Assembly (NCBI GenBank): GCA_019358945.1
Contig: JAHHIE010000067.1
Coordinates: 1 to 37,341, forward strand
Length of the DNA stretch: 37,341 nt
Origin: Stenomitos rutilans HA7619-LM2
Lineage (GTDB): Bacteria > Cyanobacteriota > Cyanobacteriia > Leptolyngbyales > Leptolyngbyaceae
Direction of reading: 5' to 3'
Positions 18,337 through 27,035 of the stretch are shown in pieces; the first letter of the stretch is position 1, and the number at the start of each line of letters is the position of its first letter. The notes under the pieces were generated by a model. The model was not told the DNA's origin and did not search any database. It saw nothing but the letters and a program-made list of their open reading frames with translations. A program made the position numbers and the translations under genes.

Positions 18337-18619
18337 CTATGGCTTACTCGCCAGGATGCCTAAAATAAACCTAAAGCAAGAAGAAAGGAATCTAGCTTCC
18401 TGCAAGCATCTGGATTTTTATTCAAGCGACAACGCAAGCTGGATTGAGTAAGCGATTTGTCAACTGACCATTCACACAACGTCGAGGCTAACCGTGCGAC
18501 TTAAAAAAACTCATCCTTACCGCCAAAAATCCCATCCCTATCGGTAGAGGAGGCGAGCAGTGTTCATCTCTACGGTTGGGGCAACCAACCCAATGGCATC
18601 CAATCAAGGAATGCAAACA

Positions 18620-19030
18620 ATGGATATCAAACGAAGTGGATCACAGCCTTCCACCAAAGGGCCGATTGAGTATTTTACGGGCACTGTGCGCATTGACCCC
18701 CTATTTCAGACACCCGCTCCAGCGCGCACGGCTGGTGCCAGTGTCACGTTTGAGCCAGGTGCTCGGACTGCATGGCACACTCATCCCTTGGGACAGACCT
18801 TAATCGTGACGGCTGGCTGTGGCCTCGTACAGCGCTGGGGTGGAGCGATCGAACCCATCCGACCGGGAGACGTAATCTGGTTCTCACCAGGTGAGAAGCA
18901 TTGGCACGGAGCCACCCCAACGACGGCGATGACGCATATTGCCATTCAGGAACAGCTCAACGGCAAGCCCGTTGACTGGCTGGAACAGGTCAGCGACGAA
19001 CAATACCAGGCATCAAACGTAAACCAGTAG
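18620..19030 (+). CDS. Cupin-domain protein
   Basis: A 136-residue single cupin. Motif 1 ([16 protein letters not shown]) and motif 2 ([17 protein letters not shown]) give the HxH and downstream His ligands of a metal-binding cupin. The start ATG at 18620 has AAGGA nine bases upstream. The alternative ATG at 18611 touches that site, and upstream GTG/ATG starts lack family similarity. This family (NGSQPS near the start, [10 protein letters not shown]) is commonly found beside AraC regulators, YahK-type dehydrogenases and aldo/keto reductases, exactly the order here. Substrate unknown. Confidence 0.87.
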   Translation: MDIKRSGSQPSTKGPIEYFTGTVRIDPLFQTPAPARTAGASVTFEPGARTAWHTHPLGQTLIVTAGCGLVQRWGGAIEPIRPGDVIWFSPGEKHWHGATPTTAMTHIAIQEQLNGKPVDWLEQVSDEQYQASNVNQ

Positions 19031-19041
19031 GAGCACCATTC

Positions 19042-20103
19042 ATGTACAACACCAAAGCATACGCCGCTGCCAGTGCAACATCCCCGCTAGCCTCCGATAC
19101 GATCGCCCGGCGTGATCCAACCGAACACGACGTTCAGATCGAAATCCTCTTCTGCGGTATCTGCCACTCTGATGTCCATTCAGTCCGTGATGAGTGGAGC
19201 GACTTCATGTCCACGACCTATCCGATCGTTCCTGGTCATGAGATCGTCGGTCGCGTCACTAAAGTTGGCTCGGCAGTGACGAAGTACAAACCTGGTGATC
19301 TGGCGGCGATCGGCTGCATGGTTGACTCCGACGGCACCTGTCCGAACTGCAAAGCCGGCGTTGAGCAATTTTGCCAAAATGTGATCTTCACCTACAACTC
19401 CCCGGACAAGCACAAGACCGCTCCGGTTACGTATGGTGGCTACTCCGATAGCATCGTTGCCGATGAACGCTTCGTGCTACGCGTTCCAGACAATCTCGAT
19501 CTTGCTGGAGTCGCACCACTCCTTTGCGCAGGGATTACTACTTATTCACCCCTGCGACACCACGGTGTTACCGAGGGCAAGAAGGTCGGTGTGGTCGGTC
19601 TTGGCGGATTGGGGCACATGGGCGTGAAGCTCGCTCATGCGATGGGAGCACACGTTGTCGTCTTTACCACGTCCCCCGGCAAGACGGAAGATGCCCTGCG
19701 TCTTGGTGCGGATGAAGTCGTGGTTTCCCGTAACACTGACGAAATGCAGAAACACGCTGGCAGCTTCGATTTCATCCTCGACACCGTCTCCGCTAAGCAC
19801 GACATCAACGCTTATCTCAACCTGCTCCGCCTCGACGGCAACATTACCCTGGTTGGCGCACCGGAGAAGCCATTGGATGTGGCAGCCTTCAGCCTGCTCA
19901 TGGGTCGCCGTAGCCTATCCGGCTCTATGATCGGCGGCATTGCCGAAACTCAGGAGATGCTGGACTTTTGCAGCAAACACAACATCACTGCGGATGTCGA
20001 AGTCATCCCAATTCAGAAGGTCAACGAAGCCTACGATCGCCTGCTCAAGTCTGATGTGAAGTACCGCTTCGTGATTGATATGGCATCCCTTAAATCTGCA
20101 TAG
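19042..20103 (+). CDS. Zinc-dependent NAD(P) alcohol dehydrogenase, YahK/CAD type
   Basis: A 353-residue medium-chain dehydrogenase, probably reducing aldehydes with NADPH. Catalytic zinc motif CGICHSDVH and GHEIVGRV; Rossmann motif VGLGGLGHMGVKLA near 185. The structural-zinc loop reads GCMVDSDGTCPNCKAGVEQF then C: three Cys, with Asp where the paralog at 23369-24433 has the first Cys (DSCQEC). AGGAG lies nine bases before the ATG. It follows the cupin gene by 11 bases and precedes a broken aldo/keto reductase gene by 26 bases, so the three formed one operon. Confidence 0.92.
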   Translation: MYNTKAYAAASATSPLASDTIARRDPTEHDVQIEILFCGICHSDVHSVRDEWSDFMSTTYPIVPGHEIVGRVTKVGSAVTKYKPGDLAAIGCMVDSDGTCPNCKAGVEQFCQNVIFTYNSPDKHKTAPVTYGGYSDSIVADERFVLRVPDNLDLAGVAPLLCAGITTYSPLRHHGVTEGKKVGVVGLGGLGHMGVKLAHAMGAHVVVFTTSPGKTEDALRLGADEVVVSRNTDEMQKHAGSFDFILDTVSAKHDINAYLNLLRLDGNITLVGAPEKPLDVAAFSLLMGRRSLSGSMIGGIAETQEMLDFCSKHNITADVEVIPIQKVNEAYDRLLKSDVKYRFVIDMASLKSA

Positions 20104-20129
20104 CTGAGGCGAACCCTCGAAGGAGTCAC

Positions 20130-20770
20130 ATGCAAACGCGCAAACTTGGCAATAGCAATTTAGTAGGACTTACGCAAGAGCAGTCATCTTTCGCCCCCTA
20201 GGCAGTGTTCTAGAACTTCAATCGTTTCATTGCTGATAGCTTCTGCCCCCTTTTCTTGTATGCCCAAAGGGCTTTAAGCCCCCAATGCTAGGAGACTTTG
20301 AAGCTGGTTTGTAAGCCCCCAAATTTGGGGGTTGGGGGTTTCCGAGGGTTTTAAACCACGCCCTAGCCCCCGATTTATAGCACTTTGGGCATACCCTTCG
20401 GGAAGCAAGCTACAAGAAAGGGGGAACCGAGCCAATTCAAATCCCCAGAATATAGCCTTCGGCATTCAAGAAAGGGGGGTTGGGTGCCAAATGCATAAAT
20501 CCTATTTAGAAGTTTCGGCGATCGGACTCGGTTGTATGAGTATGAGCTTTTCTATAACTCTCTTACCTAATAGGAGTGAAATGATTTCCCTCATCGTGCA
20601 GCGGTTGAAAGAAGCGTGGCGTTTTTCCGCTACGGCTGAAGTGTATGGCTCCTTTGTCATGAAGAACTGGTAGGAGAAGCCCTGGCTCCTTTTTGAGGGC
20701 AAGTGGTCATTGCAACCAAATTTGGCTTTAAGCCTGCCACAAAGGACGAAGCTCTGCCACAGTAGTTCTT
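20130..20770 (+). pseudogene. Aldo/keto reductase, interrupted and decayed
   Basis: The ATG at 20130 (AAGGAG just upstream) begins MQTRKLGNSNL, the usual start of this NADP-dependent reductase family. The frame is cut at 20163 and resumes at 20510 with EVSAIGLGCMSMSF. Further homology follows: EMISLI near 20578, TAEVYGSF near 20634, then in a shifted frame LVGEALAPF and VIATKFGFKPATK (20670-20745), separated by an in-frame TGA. At least one frameshift, one stop and a 341-bp insertion are present, and most of the C-terminal barrel is missing. It was the third gene of the cupin-dehydrogenase operon. Confidence 0.85.
20164..20504. mobile_element. 341-bp MITE-like element with TTTAG target duplication
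   Basis: The left end TAGGACTTACGCA (20164-20176) and right end TGCATAAATCCTA (20492-20504) are inverted repeats matching at 11 of 13 positions. The pentamer TTTAG lies immediately outside both ends (20159-20163 and 20505-20509) and occurs once in the undisturbed reductase coding sequence. Inside, GTATGCCCAAAG near 20258 and CTTTGGGCATAC near 20383 are an inverted pair. There is no transposase frame, so movement would need an enzyme from elsewhere in the genome. Confidence 0.85.
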
Positions 20771-20825
20771 AGTCGGGCTACAAGCAATGGCTCAGGTACT
20801 CTTGGCGGCAATGCTACGGCCCATA

Positions 20826-21116
20826 TCAGGATGAAGCTTCATTCAACCATAACTCCGCTTTCTGGCTAATCCGCTCGTCTGCGTATTGGTCACTGACTTG
20901 ACCCAGTGCAGTAGATGTAAAGGAAAGCACGAGCGGATAGTGGTCGCCATCAAAACAGAAATCAGATCCCGTTAGCTCGATCGCGGTTCTGAGTGCCAAC
21001 GTGTCGTGGAGCGGAGGCAGCGTAATCATAGTAAAGCCGTCGTACTCGCACCGAAGCATGAAGGCAACCTCACGGGCAGCCTCTGGCGTTTCAAAGAGTA
21101 ATCGCATCGATTGCAT
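20826..21116 (-). CDS. Hypothetical protein, 96 residues
   Basis: I do not recognise the family. The protein is acidic and soluble, with no signal peptide or membrane segment. It starts MQSMRLLFETPEAAREVAFM and has GSDFCFDGDHYPLVLSF in the middle. ATG codons occur at residues 1 and 4 and neither has a strong ribosome binding site. The ordered amino-acid usage and the isolated position make a real gene more likely than not. It lies just past the decayed reductase, on the other strand. Confidence 0.5.
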   Translation of the reverse strand: MQSMRLLFETPEAAREVAFMLRCEYDGFTMITLPPLHDTLALRTAIELTGSDFCFDGDHYPLVLSFTSTALGQVSDQYADERISQKAELWLNEASS

Positions 21117-21253
21117 ACCACGATGCTAACGCAAGGACAGGCCAGTGCTTGACTGTTATGGCGATCGCTGAAGAGGGTTAGAGAAAGGTGCCACCTGTAA
21201 GAGGCGAAAACGACTGCAAAAAATGACGCTGTTTTTCCAGGCTAGAGGCTGGC

Positions 21254-21281
21254 AATAAAACTAAGGTTAGTGCAACCTTAG
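21254..21281 (-). terminator. Rho-independent terminator of the dehydrogenase operon
   Basis: On the minus strand CTAAGGTT-GCACT-AACCTTAG forms a perfect 8-bp stem with a 5-base loop and is followed by TTTTATT. An outer GGCTGG/CCAGCC pair (21247-21252 and 21286-21291) could extend the structure. It lies about 30 bases past the stop of the gene ending at 21312. Confidence 0.8.
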
Positions 21282-21311
21282 ACAGCCAGCCCCCTAGTTC
21301 ATACAACTACT

Positions 21312-22517
21312 TTAGGCCGCTTGACCAGGTTTTAGAACAACTTTAATGCAGTTGTCTTGCTTTTGCTTAAAGATTTCGTAGGCGTGCGGAGCCTGATCGA
21401 TCGGTAGCTTGTGTGTAATCAAGAACGATGGATCAATCTTGCCTTTTTGAATGAGATCGGTCAAAGGCTGCAAGTAGCGGTGAATGTGGGTTTGCCCCGT
21501 TTTCATCGTCAAGCCTTTGTTCATAAAGGCACCCATTGGCACTTTGTCTACAAAGCCTGTATAAACACCCGGAACGGAGACGGTGCCACCTTTACGGCAC
21601 GCGACAATCGCCTGACGTAATACATTCGGGCGATCAGTTTCCATGCGTACCGCTTGCGACACTTTATCGTAAAAGCCTTCCAGCCCGAACCCATGTGCTT
21701 CCATCCCCACCGCATCCATAACCGAGTCGGGGCCACGACCGCCCGTCATTTCTTTGAGGGCTTCACCGACCTCCACTTCAGCAATGTTCAGGATTTCGGC
21801 TCCACCATCTTTCGCCATTTGTAGCCGTTCAGGTACGAGATCGATCGCAATAACCCGCTCTGCACCCAACAGAAACGCACTTCTAATTGCAAACTGCCCC
21901 ACAGGCCCACAGCCCCAAATAGCAACCGTATCACCTGGCTGAATGTCGCAGTTTTCGGCTGCCATATAGCCTGTGGGAAAGATATCGGTGAGAAACAGAA
22001 CCTGTTCGTCAGTTAACTCGCTGGGAATCTTGAACAAACCCACATCAGCAAAGGGGACGCGGGCATACTCCGCTTGTCCGCCTGCGTAGCCTCCTGTCAA
22101 ATGCGAATAACCAAAAAGTCCTGATGGAGAATGACCCATCATTTGCTCTACCATCCAGGCATTGGGGTTGGAGTTATCGCACAATGACCATAAATCGCGA
22201 TTGCAGAAGAAGCAGCTACCGCAGGAAATGGTGAATGGAACCACGACCCGATCGCCAATAGCAAGCGGTTCACCATTGTTGCGGGGATTTCCCGTCTTAA
22301 CTCCACTGCCTAACTCAACAATCTCTCCCATGAATTCGTGACCCAGAATGTCACCCGGTTTCATGGTGGGATTGAACCCATCATACAGATGCAAGTCAGA
22401 ACCACAGATGGCAGTGGATGTGATTTTGACGATCGCATCACGCGGATTGAGAATTTTGGGATCAGGCACGGTTTCAACTTCAACCTTCTTCGTACCTTGC
22501 CAGCAAACTGCTTTCAT
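21312..22517 (-). CDS. Zinc-dependent alcohol dehydrogenase, formaldehyde-dehydrogenase-like
   Basis: A 401-residue medium-chain dehydrogenase. Catalytic zinc ligands lie in [14 protein letters not shown] and [12 protein letters not shown]. The structural-zinc loop [16 protein letters not shown] keeps all four Cys. TGYMAAENC and the Rossmann motif [13 protein letters not shown] place it with FdhA-type and glutathione-independent formaldehyde-dehydrogenase-like enzymes, though the true substrate is unknown. It is the last gene of a minus-strand operon, 52 bases after the SRPBCC gene, with a terminator just downstream. AGGAGAT lies upstream of the ATG. Confidence 0.9.
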   Translation of the reverse strand: MKAVCWQGTKKVEVETVPDPKILNPRDAIVKITSTAICGSDLHLYDGFNPTMKPGDILGHEFMGEIVELGSGVKTGNPRNNGEPLAIGDRVVVPFTISCGSCFFCNRDLWSLCDNSNPNAWMVEQMMGHSPSGLFGYSHLTGGYAGGQAEYARVPFADVGLFKIPSELTDEQVLFLTDIFPTGYMAAENCDIQPGDTVAIWGCGPVGQFAIRSAFLLGAERVIAIDLVPERLQMAKDGGAEILNIAEVEVGEALKEMTGGRGPDSVMDAVGMEAHGFGLEGFYDKVSQAVRMETDRPNVLRQAIVACRKGGTVSVPGVYTGFVDKVPMGAFMNKGLTMKTGQTHIHRYLQPLTDLIQKGKIDPSFLITHKLPIDQAPHAYEIFKQKQDNCIKVVLKPGQAA

Positions 22518-22569
22518 CGGTTATCTCCTGTCGTTAAATTGGTTGTAAAGCTTCCATTGGTTTAAGCCT

Positions 22570-23049
22570 CTAATCTCTCCCTTTAGATTGACCTTCAGTG
22601 GTGGCAATTTCGCCCGTCTCCATCAACATCTTGAAGCGACGGAGATCATCACCAAGCTGCTGCTCTGGCGCTTCACCAAAGAGTTTGGCAAGGGTATCGC
22701 CGATCGCTCCACCGGGTGGGTTGTAGGCCGTGGCGACTTTGACCACAGTGCCACGCTTGCCAGAAGATGGTTGGAATTGAATCGAGCCAGCATTGTTTAC
22801 ATCCGCGCCTTCCAACGATCGCCAAGCAATGAATTCGTTTTCCCGATCATCAATAATCTCGGCATCCCATTCAACGGTTCCATTTAAAGGGCCACTTGTA
22901 ACCCAATGCGATCGTTTGGCGTCATACACCTTGACCGCTTTGAGATGCTTCATAAAGTGGGGCAGGTTCTCAAAATCATGCCAGAAGCGATAAAGCTCCT
23001 CTGCGGGTTTGTTAATGGTTAACGTCTTTTCAACTTTGATCGGTTTCAT
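22570..23049 (-). CDS. SRPBCC (polyketide cyclase/dehydrase-like) protein
   Basis: A 159-residue soluble protein of the START/Bet v 1-type ligand-binding fold. It shows an N-terminal VEKTLTINKPAEELYRFWHD, then FENLPHFMKHLKAVKV and a DDRENEFIAWRSLEG segment typical of the cyclase/dehydrase family, which often occurs with stress-related dehydrogenase clusters. No catalytic residues can be assigned. It lies between the truncated yellow-family gene (66 bases upstream) and the formaldehyde-dehydrogenase-like gene. Confidence 0.85.
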   Translation of the reverse strand: MKPIKVEKTLTINKPAEELYRFWHDFENLPHFMKHLKAVKVYDAKRSHWVTSGPLNGTVEWDAEIIDDRENEFIAWRSLEGADVNNAGSIQFQPSSGKRGTVVKVATAYNPPGGAIGDTLAKLFGEAPEQQLGDDLRRFKMLMETGEIATTEGQSKGRD

Positions 23050-23115
23050 AGCGTACCTTTATGTGAGGATGACCTAAGCGCAATACAAGTTCATTGCAGT
23101 CGCACTGGTTGAGCA

Positions 23116-23361
23116 TCAATGCGAACGCGAAATAGGATGTAAGGTCTGGTTAAACGCCTCATTGGGATACGCCACAACCGTACCATCCCGGAATTCAGCG
23201 ACCGTGAATTTGACGTCATCGCCCCATTTGGGAAAATTGACAAAGATGCGTCCTTGATGGGAAACCGTTACCCCTGTCGGCATTGCGCCATCAAAGTGTG
23301 CCACTGGTTCCAACGTGCCGCTCGTTTTAACCGTCGGCAATTTCTGTAACTGACTAACCAT
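23116..23361 (-). pseudogene. N-terminal remnant of a major royal jelly/yellow-family protein
   Basis: This 81-residue frame contains FDGAMPTGVTVSHQGRIFVN, then FPKWGDDVKFTVAEF and YPNEAFNQT. These match the start of bacterial MRJP/yellow-type beta-propeller proteins, which are normally about four times longer. The homology stops at NQT, followed by LHPISRSH and a stop, and the next gene starts 66 bases on. The rest of the propeller has been deleted. The start lies seven bases after the preceding dehydrogenase gene, so the intact gene was once part of this operon. A fragment this size could not form a propeller. Confidence 0.75.
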
Positions 23362-23368
23362 GAATCAT

Positions 23369-24433
23369 TTATCCTTCTTGATCCTTCAAAGAGTTCATAT
23401 CAATGACAAAGCGGTATTTCACATCGCCTTTAATCATTCGCTCAAACGCCTCGTTGATTTGCTGAATGGGAATCAGTTCCACATCCGAGACAATGTTGTG
23501 GTGAGAGCAAAAGTCCAACACCTCTTGTGTTTCAGTAATGCCACCAATAAGTGATCCCGCAACTGATCGCCGATGGAACGCAACCTGGCTGTGGTTGATC
23601 GGCTCCAATGGTTCTAACGCGCCCACAAGAGCGATCGTGGCATCCCGCTTTAAAAGCTGAATGTATGGATTGATGTCGTGCTTGGTGGGAATCGTGCTGA
23701 GGATGAAATCAAAACTGCTGGCATACTTCTCCATTGCAGCTTTGTCTGTAGAGATCACCACATCCTCTGCCCCTAGCTTGCGAATACCGGCTTCTTTCTC
23801 TGGCGATGTGGTAAAAGCAACAACGCGAGCACCCATTGCGGTTGCCAGCTTGACTGCCATATCGCCCAAACCACCAAAACCCACAACACCTACTTTTTGA
23901 CCTGGCTTCACCTGCCAATGGCGCAGCGGTGAATAGGTCGTGACTCCAGCACAGAGCAAAGGCGCAACGGCTTTGGTTTCTAGATTCTCAGGTATTTTGA
24001 GAGCAAAGGTTTCTTTAACAGTGATGGTACTGGAGTAGCCACCAAAGGTGTTGCTGCCATCAGGCTTTTGCGGTCCGTTATACGTGGCAGTCCAGCCCTT
24101 AGGCCCTTCACAATACTGCTCCTCTCCAGCATGACAGGGTTGACACTCTTGACAGCTATCAATCATGCAGCCTACTCCTGCGAGGTCGCCTTCCTTAAAT
24201 TTGGTGACGTGTTGACCCACGTTAACCACCCGTCCCACAATTTCATGACCGGGAAGGCAAGGGTAGACGGTGTTATGCCACTCGTTTCGCACTTGATGCA
24301 CGTCTGAGTGGCAAACGCCACAGTAAAGAATGTCAATTTGCACATCATGGGCACCGGGTTCGTTGCGATCGAACTCCAACGGTTTGAGCGGTGCCGTTGC
24401 CTCTTGAGCCGCATATCCAATGGCTTTAATCAT
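23369..24433 (-). CDS. Zinc-dependent NAD(P) alcohol dehydrogenase, YahK/CAD type
   Basis: A 354-residue paralog of the dehydrogenase at 19042-20103. Catalytic zinc motif CGVCHSDVHQVRNEWH and GHEIVGRVV; structural zinc loop DSCQECQPCHAGEEQYC with all four Cys; Rossmann motif VGFGGLGDMAVKLA. The ATG at 24433 has AAAGGA upstream at good spacing. The longer TTG start at 24448 would put that site inside the gene. It is the first gene of the minus-strand redox operon. Likely aldehyde reduction with NADPH, as in the family. Confidence 0.92.
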   Translation of the reverse strand: MIKAIGYAAQEATAPLKPLEFDRNEPGAHDVQIDILYCGVCHSDVHQVRNEWHNTVYPCLPGHEIVGRVVNVGQHVTKFKEGDLAGVGCMIDSCQECQPCHAGEEQYCEGPKGWTATYNGPQKPDGSNTFGGYSSTITVKETFALKIPENLETKAVAPLLCAGVTTYSPLRHWQVKPGQKVGVVGFGGLGDMAVKLATAMGARVVAFTTSPEKEAGIRKLGAEDVVISTDKAAMEKYASSFDFILSTIPTKHDINPYIQLLKRDATIALVGALEPLEPINHSQVAFHRRSVAGSLIGGITETQEVLDFCSHHNIVSDVELIPIQQINEAFERMIKGDVKYRFVIDMNSLKDQEG

Positions 24434-24640
24434 CAAGAATCCTTTCAAACTTGTTTAAGCAGCGCTGTTAAAACGATGAACGAACAGGAATTGCTAAGGG
24501 CGATCGCATCGCTCCCGACGCCTGCCAACAAGACAGTTTCTCTATTCGTCATCTTATGGTTCACACGTTCCTCAGTCCGTCGTGACTAAAGCCGCTTTGT
24601 AACCCGTCGCTGCGTTTTCGTTGCTGCCATTGTTGACGTA

Positions 24641-24676
24641 GCGTCTATAAAATCAATGGCGTCTATAAAATCAGTC
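24641..24676. repeat. 18-bp tandem repeat, two copies
   Basis: GCGTCTATAAAATCA occurs at the start of each 18-base unit (24641-24658 and 24659-24676). The units differ only in their last three bases. TATAAAAT could serve as a promoter -10, but no matching -35 or gene is evident. Confidence 0.7.
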
Positions 24677-25039
24677 GCTTCAAAGCAGTCGGCTAAACTA
24701 AGCCTAAAAAGCTGAAGGCCATCTTCCCTCCAGCGCGAGAAGGATATACCTAAGCAACTAAATGTCTAATGGGAGACCCCGTACTAAGTTCACATGTAAG
24801 AATGAACACAATAGCCTTAGCTAAGCGAACAGATAGCTGAACGGTTGTTTTCAGTGTTCTCTGCCAAAGAACGAAGCGTCGAATTTTAGTCAAGAAAAAC
24901 ACATTCCTACCCGCTCACCACCATGATTAAGAACCTATCTGAAACTCCATTCTGTAGGGTAGGCATGCCCACCCCCCCCGGAATTCATCAAATGCAAGCG
25001 TGTTTTTCCAGCTAGGACTAAAGGAGGATTTGAGCACCA

Positions 25040-25195
25040 TCACTCTTTGTCATCAAGCAGACTCACGATCGCGCTTATCAGAGCCTCCAGTTCGATCGGT
25101 TTCAAGCTATCGTTGAAAGCCATTGATACACTATCCCCACATCGCTGAATAAACCAGTAGGATACAGGCAACCCAGTAATTTCAACGCTGCAACC
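25040..25195 (-). pseudogene. Receiver-like C-terminal fragment
   Basis: A minus-strand frame of 51 codons without a good start ends with SLKPIELEALISAIVSLLDD, which resembles the final beta-strand, conserved Lys-Pro and last helix of a response-regulator receiver. The upstream residues do not show the rest of a receiver. A degraded fragment is the best reading, but chance similarity is possible. Confidence 0.25.
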
Positions 25196-25221
25196 TCATC
25201 CATCACTATAGCCATAGCCAG

Positions 25222-25292
25222 ATTGGTTAGGACGGGGTGCAGGGGTGGAACCCCTGGCTGGGGGCAAAGCCCACACACCCCTTTAATCCAAT
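25222..25292. repeat. Hairpin element of about 71 bases
   Basis: Ends ATTGGTTAGGACGGGGTG and CACCCCTTTAATCCAAT are imperfect inverted repeats. Inside, AGGGGTGGAACCCCT forms a second stem. This looks like a small dispersed palindromic element, lying downstream of aroB. Confidence 0.45.
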
Positions 25293-25354
25293 GTTCAACC
25301 TTTATGGCGACAGCTATAAAACGTGAATGTTTGACTAATTGAATCGCCGTGCTC

Positions 25355-26470
25355 TTAAACCGTCTGCATCTGCTGGAGCACCTGCCGAATGATGGTTGTG
25401 GGCACTTGATCAGTCACGATCGCGGCTCCAATTTGTGTTGGCAAGACAAAGCGTACCTGTCCTGCTTCCACCTTCTTATCTGATTGAAGAGACGACAGAA
25501 TGGCATCCAGGTTGATACCAGAAGGCAGATGAGTCGGTAACTGAGCGTTTTGCAACAAGGTAAGCTGACGTTGAGCATCGGCTGGTCGCCAAAGCTGAAG
25601 CGCCACTGCAATCTCGGCAGCAGCCACCATACCGATCGCCACCGCTTCGCCATGATTAACCACCTGATAGCCCGTCAGACTTTCAACCGCATGACCGATC
25701 GTGTGTCCGTAGTTGAGAATGGCCCGCAGTCCGGCTTCTTTTTCATCTTTGCTAACCACGTGTGCTTTCGCCCGGCAGGAATGGGTCAGCATGGCTTGTA
25801 GCAGTTCAGCACTCAAGTGAGAAAGCTGGTCGAGTTGAGGCGCGGCTTCTAGCTGCGTGAACAGATCGGCATCCCAAATCACACCGTACTTGATTACTTC
25901 GGCGATCGCGGCCCGAAATTCTCGCACAGGCAGCGTTTGCAGCACGTGTGGATCGATCAAAACCAGACGCGGTTGATGAAACGCGCCAATCAAGTTTTTG
26001 CCGTTGGGATGGTTGACCCCCGTTTTGCCCCCGATCGCCGCATCCACCATTGCCAGAAGAGACGTTGGTACCTGCACCACATTGACTCCACGCAACCAGG
26101 TTGCCGCTGCGAAGCCCGTCATGTCCCCAATCACCCCACCCCCAAGAGCCACAAAGGTAGACGATCGCTCCAGTCGATTTGCCAACGCCGCATCATAGAT
26201 TTTGGTTAGCGTTTCCAAAGTTTTATAGTGCTCTCCATCCGGCAGAAGGCACGTTGCCACGGTAAAGCCTGCCTGCTCCAGAGAGGCAATCACCCGCCTG
26301 CCATAGTGCTCAAACACAGCTGGATTGGATATTACCAACACACGGCTACCCAATTTCAGCGGACGCTTGGTCGTGCCCTGCATCCAGACACCTAACTGAT
26401 CGACGCTACCAGGCGCGATCGTAATGTCGTAAGCATGCCGCGGTAAATTAACGGGAATAACAGATTGCAT
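25355..26470 (-). CDS. aroB: 3-dehydroquinate synthase
   Basis: A 371-residue enzyme of normal length, the second step of the shikimate pathway: DAHP to 3-dehydroquinate using NAD+ and a divalent metal. Visible motifs are [31 protein letters not shown] (about 110-128), [19 protein letters not shown], and the metal ligands in AEVIKYG (Glu near 190), NYGHTIGHA (H256) and [10 protein letters not shown] (H273). It appears monocistronic and is divergent from petL. The ATG at 26470 gives the expected N-terminus. Confidence 0.97.
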   Translation of the reverse strand: MQSVIPVNLPRHAYDITIAPGSVDQLGVWMQGTTKRPLKLGSRVLVISNPAVFEHYGRRVIASLEQAGFTVATCLLPDGEHYKTLETLTKIYDAALANRLERSSTFVALGGGVIGDMTGFAAATWLRGVNVVQVPTSLLAMVDAAIGGKTGVNHPNGKNLIGAFHQPRLVLIDPHVLQTLPVREFRAAIAEVIKYGVIWDADLFTQLEAAPQLDQLSHLSAELLQAMLTHSCRAKAHVVSKDEKEAGLRAILNYGHTIGHAVESLTGYQVVNHGEAVAIGMVAAAEIAVALQLWRPADAQRQLTLLQNAQLPTHLPSGINLDAILSSLQSDKKVEAGQVRFVLPTQIGAAIVTDQVPTTIIRQVLQQMQTV

Positions 26471-26494
26471 AGCAAATGAAGGCGATTTGAGCTG

Positions 26495-26640
26495 AAAGAG
26501 AGCGGGGAGGCAGGGGAAGCAGGGGAAGCGGGAGAGGTTTTGAGTTTCATAAGCGGTCAGTGGTCAGTTTTTAGCCTTTAGCCCCACTCCCTACTCCCTT
26601 CTGTTACCCTTTGCCTTTTGCCTCCCCCTAAGTTTATTGG
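26495..26640. repeat. Dispersed intergenic repeat block, copy A
   Basis: A GGGGAAGCAGGGGAAGC purine tract is followed by GTTTTGAGTTTCATAAGCG, then GTTTTTAGCCTTTAGCCCC, ACTCCCTACTCCC and TTTGCCTTTTGCC. The same words in the same order occur at 27770-27935. The block lies between aroB and petL. Confidence 0.6.
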
Positions 26641-26705
26641 CTCAAGGTCACCTTCTGCGACCCATAGTTTTGTATAGTTTTGCTAGTTACGTGGAGAGAT
26701 CACGC

Positions 26706-26798
26706 ATGGCATTTGTACTTTTCCCCCTCTTGTTGGGTGCCGTCTTTGGGTTAGCGATCGGGCTGTTCTTCATTTTCCGGTCAGCCAAACTCATTTGA
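26706..26798 (+). CDS. petL: Cytochrome b6f complex subunit PetL (probable)
   Basis: A 30-residue single-span membrane peptide. It begins MAFVLFPLLLGAVFGLAIGL and ends FFIFRSAKLI. The GLAxGL core and the terminal basic/Ser-x-Lys-Leu-Ile ending match cyanobacterial PetL, a small peripheral subunit stabilising the thylakoid cytochrome b6f dimer. GGAGAG lies at correct spacing before the ATG. It is monocistronic, divergent from aroB, with a hairpin 48 bases downstream. Very small proteins give little statistical support, but length, span and ending all fit. Confidence 0.7.
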   Translation: MAFVLFPLLLGAVFGLAIGLFFIFRSAKLI

Positions 26799-26845
26799 GC
26801 AATAGCTGGCTGTTTGGGTGAGGCGTGTTCATACATGCCAAAAAC

Positions 26846-26875
26846 GGCTTCCCAAATGACGTCATTCGGGAAGCC
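26846..26875. terminator. Strong hairpin between convergent small genes
   Basis: GGCTTCCC and GGGAAGCC flank an inner ATGACGTCAT palindrome, giving a 15-bp stem with one mismatch. On the minus strand the stem is followed by GTTTTTGG, fitting a terminator for the small gene at 26928-27035. It probably also ends petL transcription. Confidence 0.7.
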
Positions 26876-26927
26876 TCATACACTCAATACCAAACCGTTA
26901 GCGCTAACATTTCGTCTTCAATGAACC

Positions 26928-27035
26928 CTAAAACCAGGACGTTCTTGAGGGGTTTTGGGCTGCAAACCATGTCCAGGTGCCAAGTGTGGCAGCAAGCAGC
27001 CAACCACTAAAAAGGACTACAGCTAGTGTCAACAT
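26928..27035 (-). CDS. Small single-span membrane protein, 35 residues
   Basis: The frame starts MLTLAVVLFSGWLLAATLG and ends in a polar NPSRTSWF tail. AAAGGAGG lies five to seven bases before the ATG, the strongest ribosome binding site in this part of the window, and a hairpin with a T-tract follows its 3' end. One hydrophobic span (about 3-26) with two Trp at its end suggests a thylakoid or plasma membrane peptide. I cannot match it to a known photosystem or cytochrome subunit. Confidence 0.6.
   Translation of the reverse strand: MLTLAVVLFSGWLLAATLGTWTWFAAQNPSRTSWF

Larger units (their letters stand above)
24434..25354. other. 921-base gap, mostly decayed sequence
   Basis: No convincing complete gene. 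It holds a tandem repeat (24641-24676), a short GTAGGGTAGGCATGCCCACC inverted repeat near 24957, a receiver-like tail on the minus strand (25040-25195) and a hairpin element (25222-25292). A 37-codon frame at 24478-24588 has no ribosome binding site. The promoter of the dehydrogenase operon must lie near 24434-24600. Confidence 0.5.

Noticed and set aside
20164-20504. Complete insertion sequence
   Set aside because: Only 341 bases and no transposase frame; it fits a non-autonomous MITE better.
24478-24588. Small gene starting MNEQELLRAIASLPTP
   Set aside because: No ribosome binding site and no family resemblance; it lies in a region with other signs of decay.
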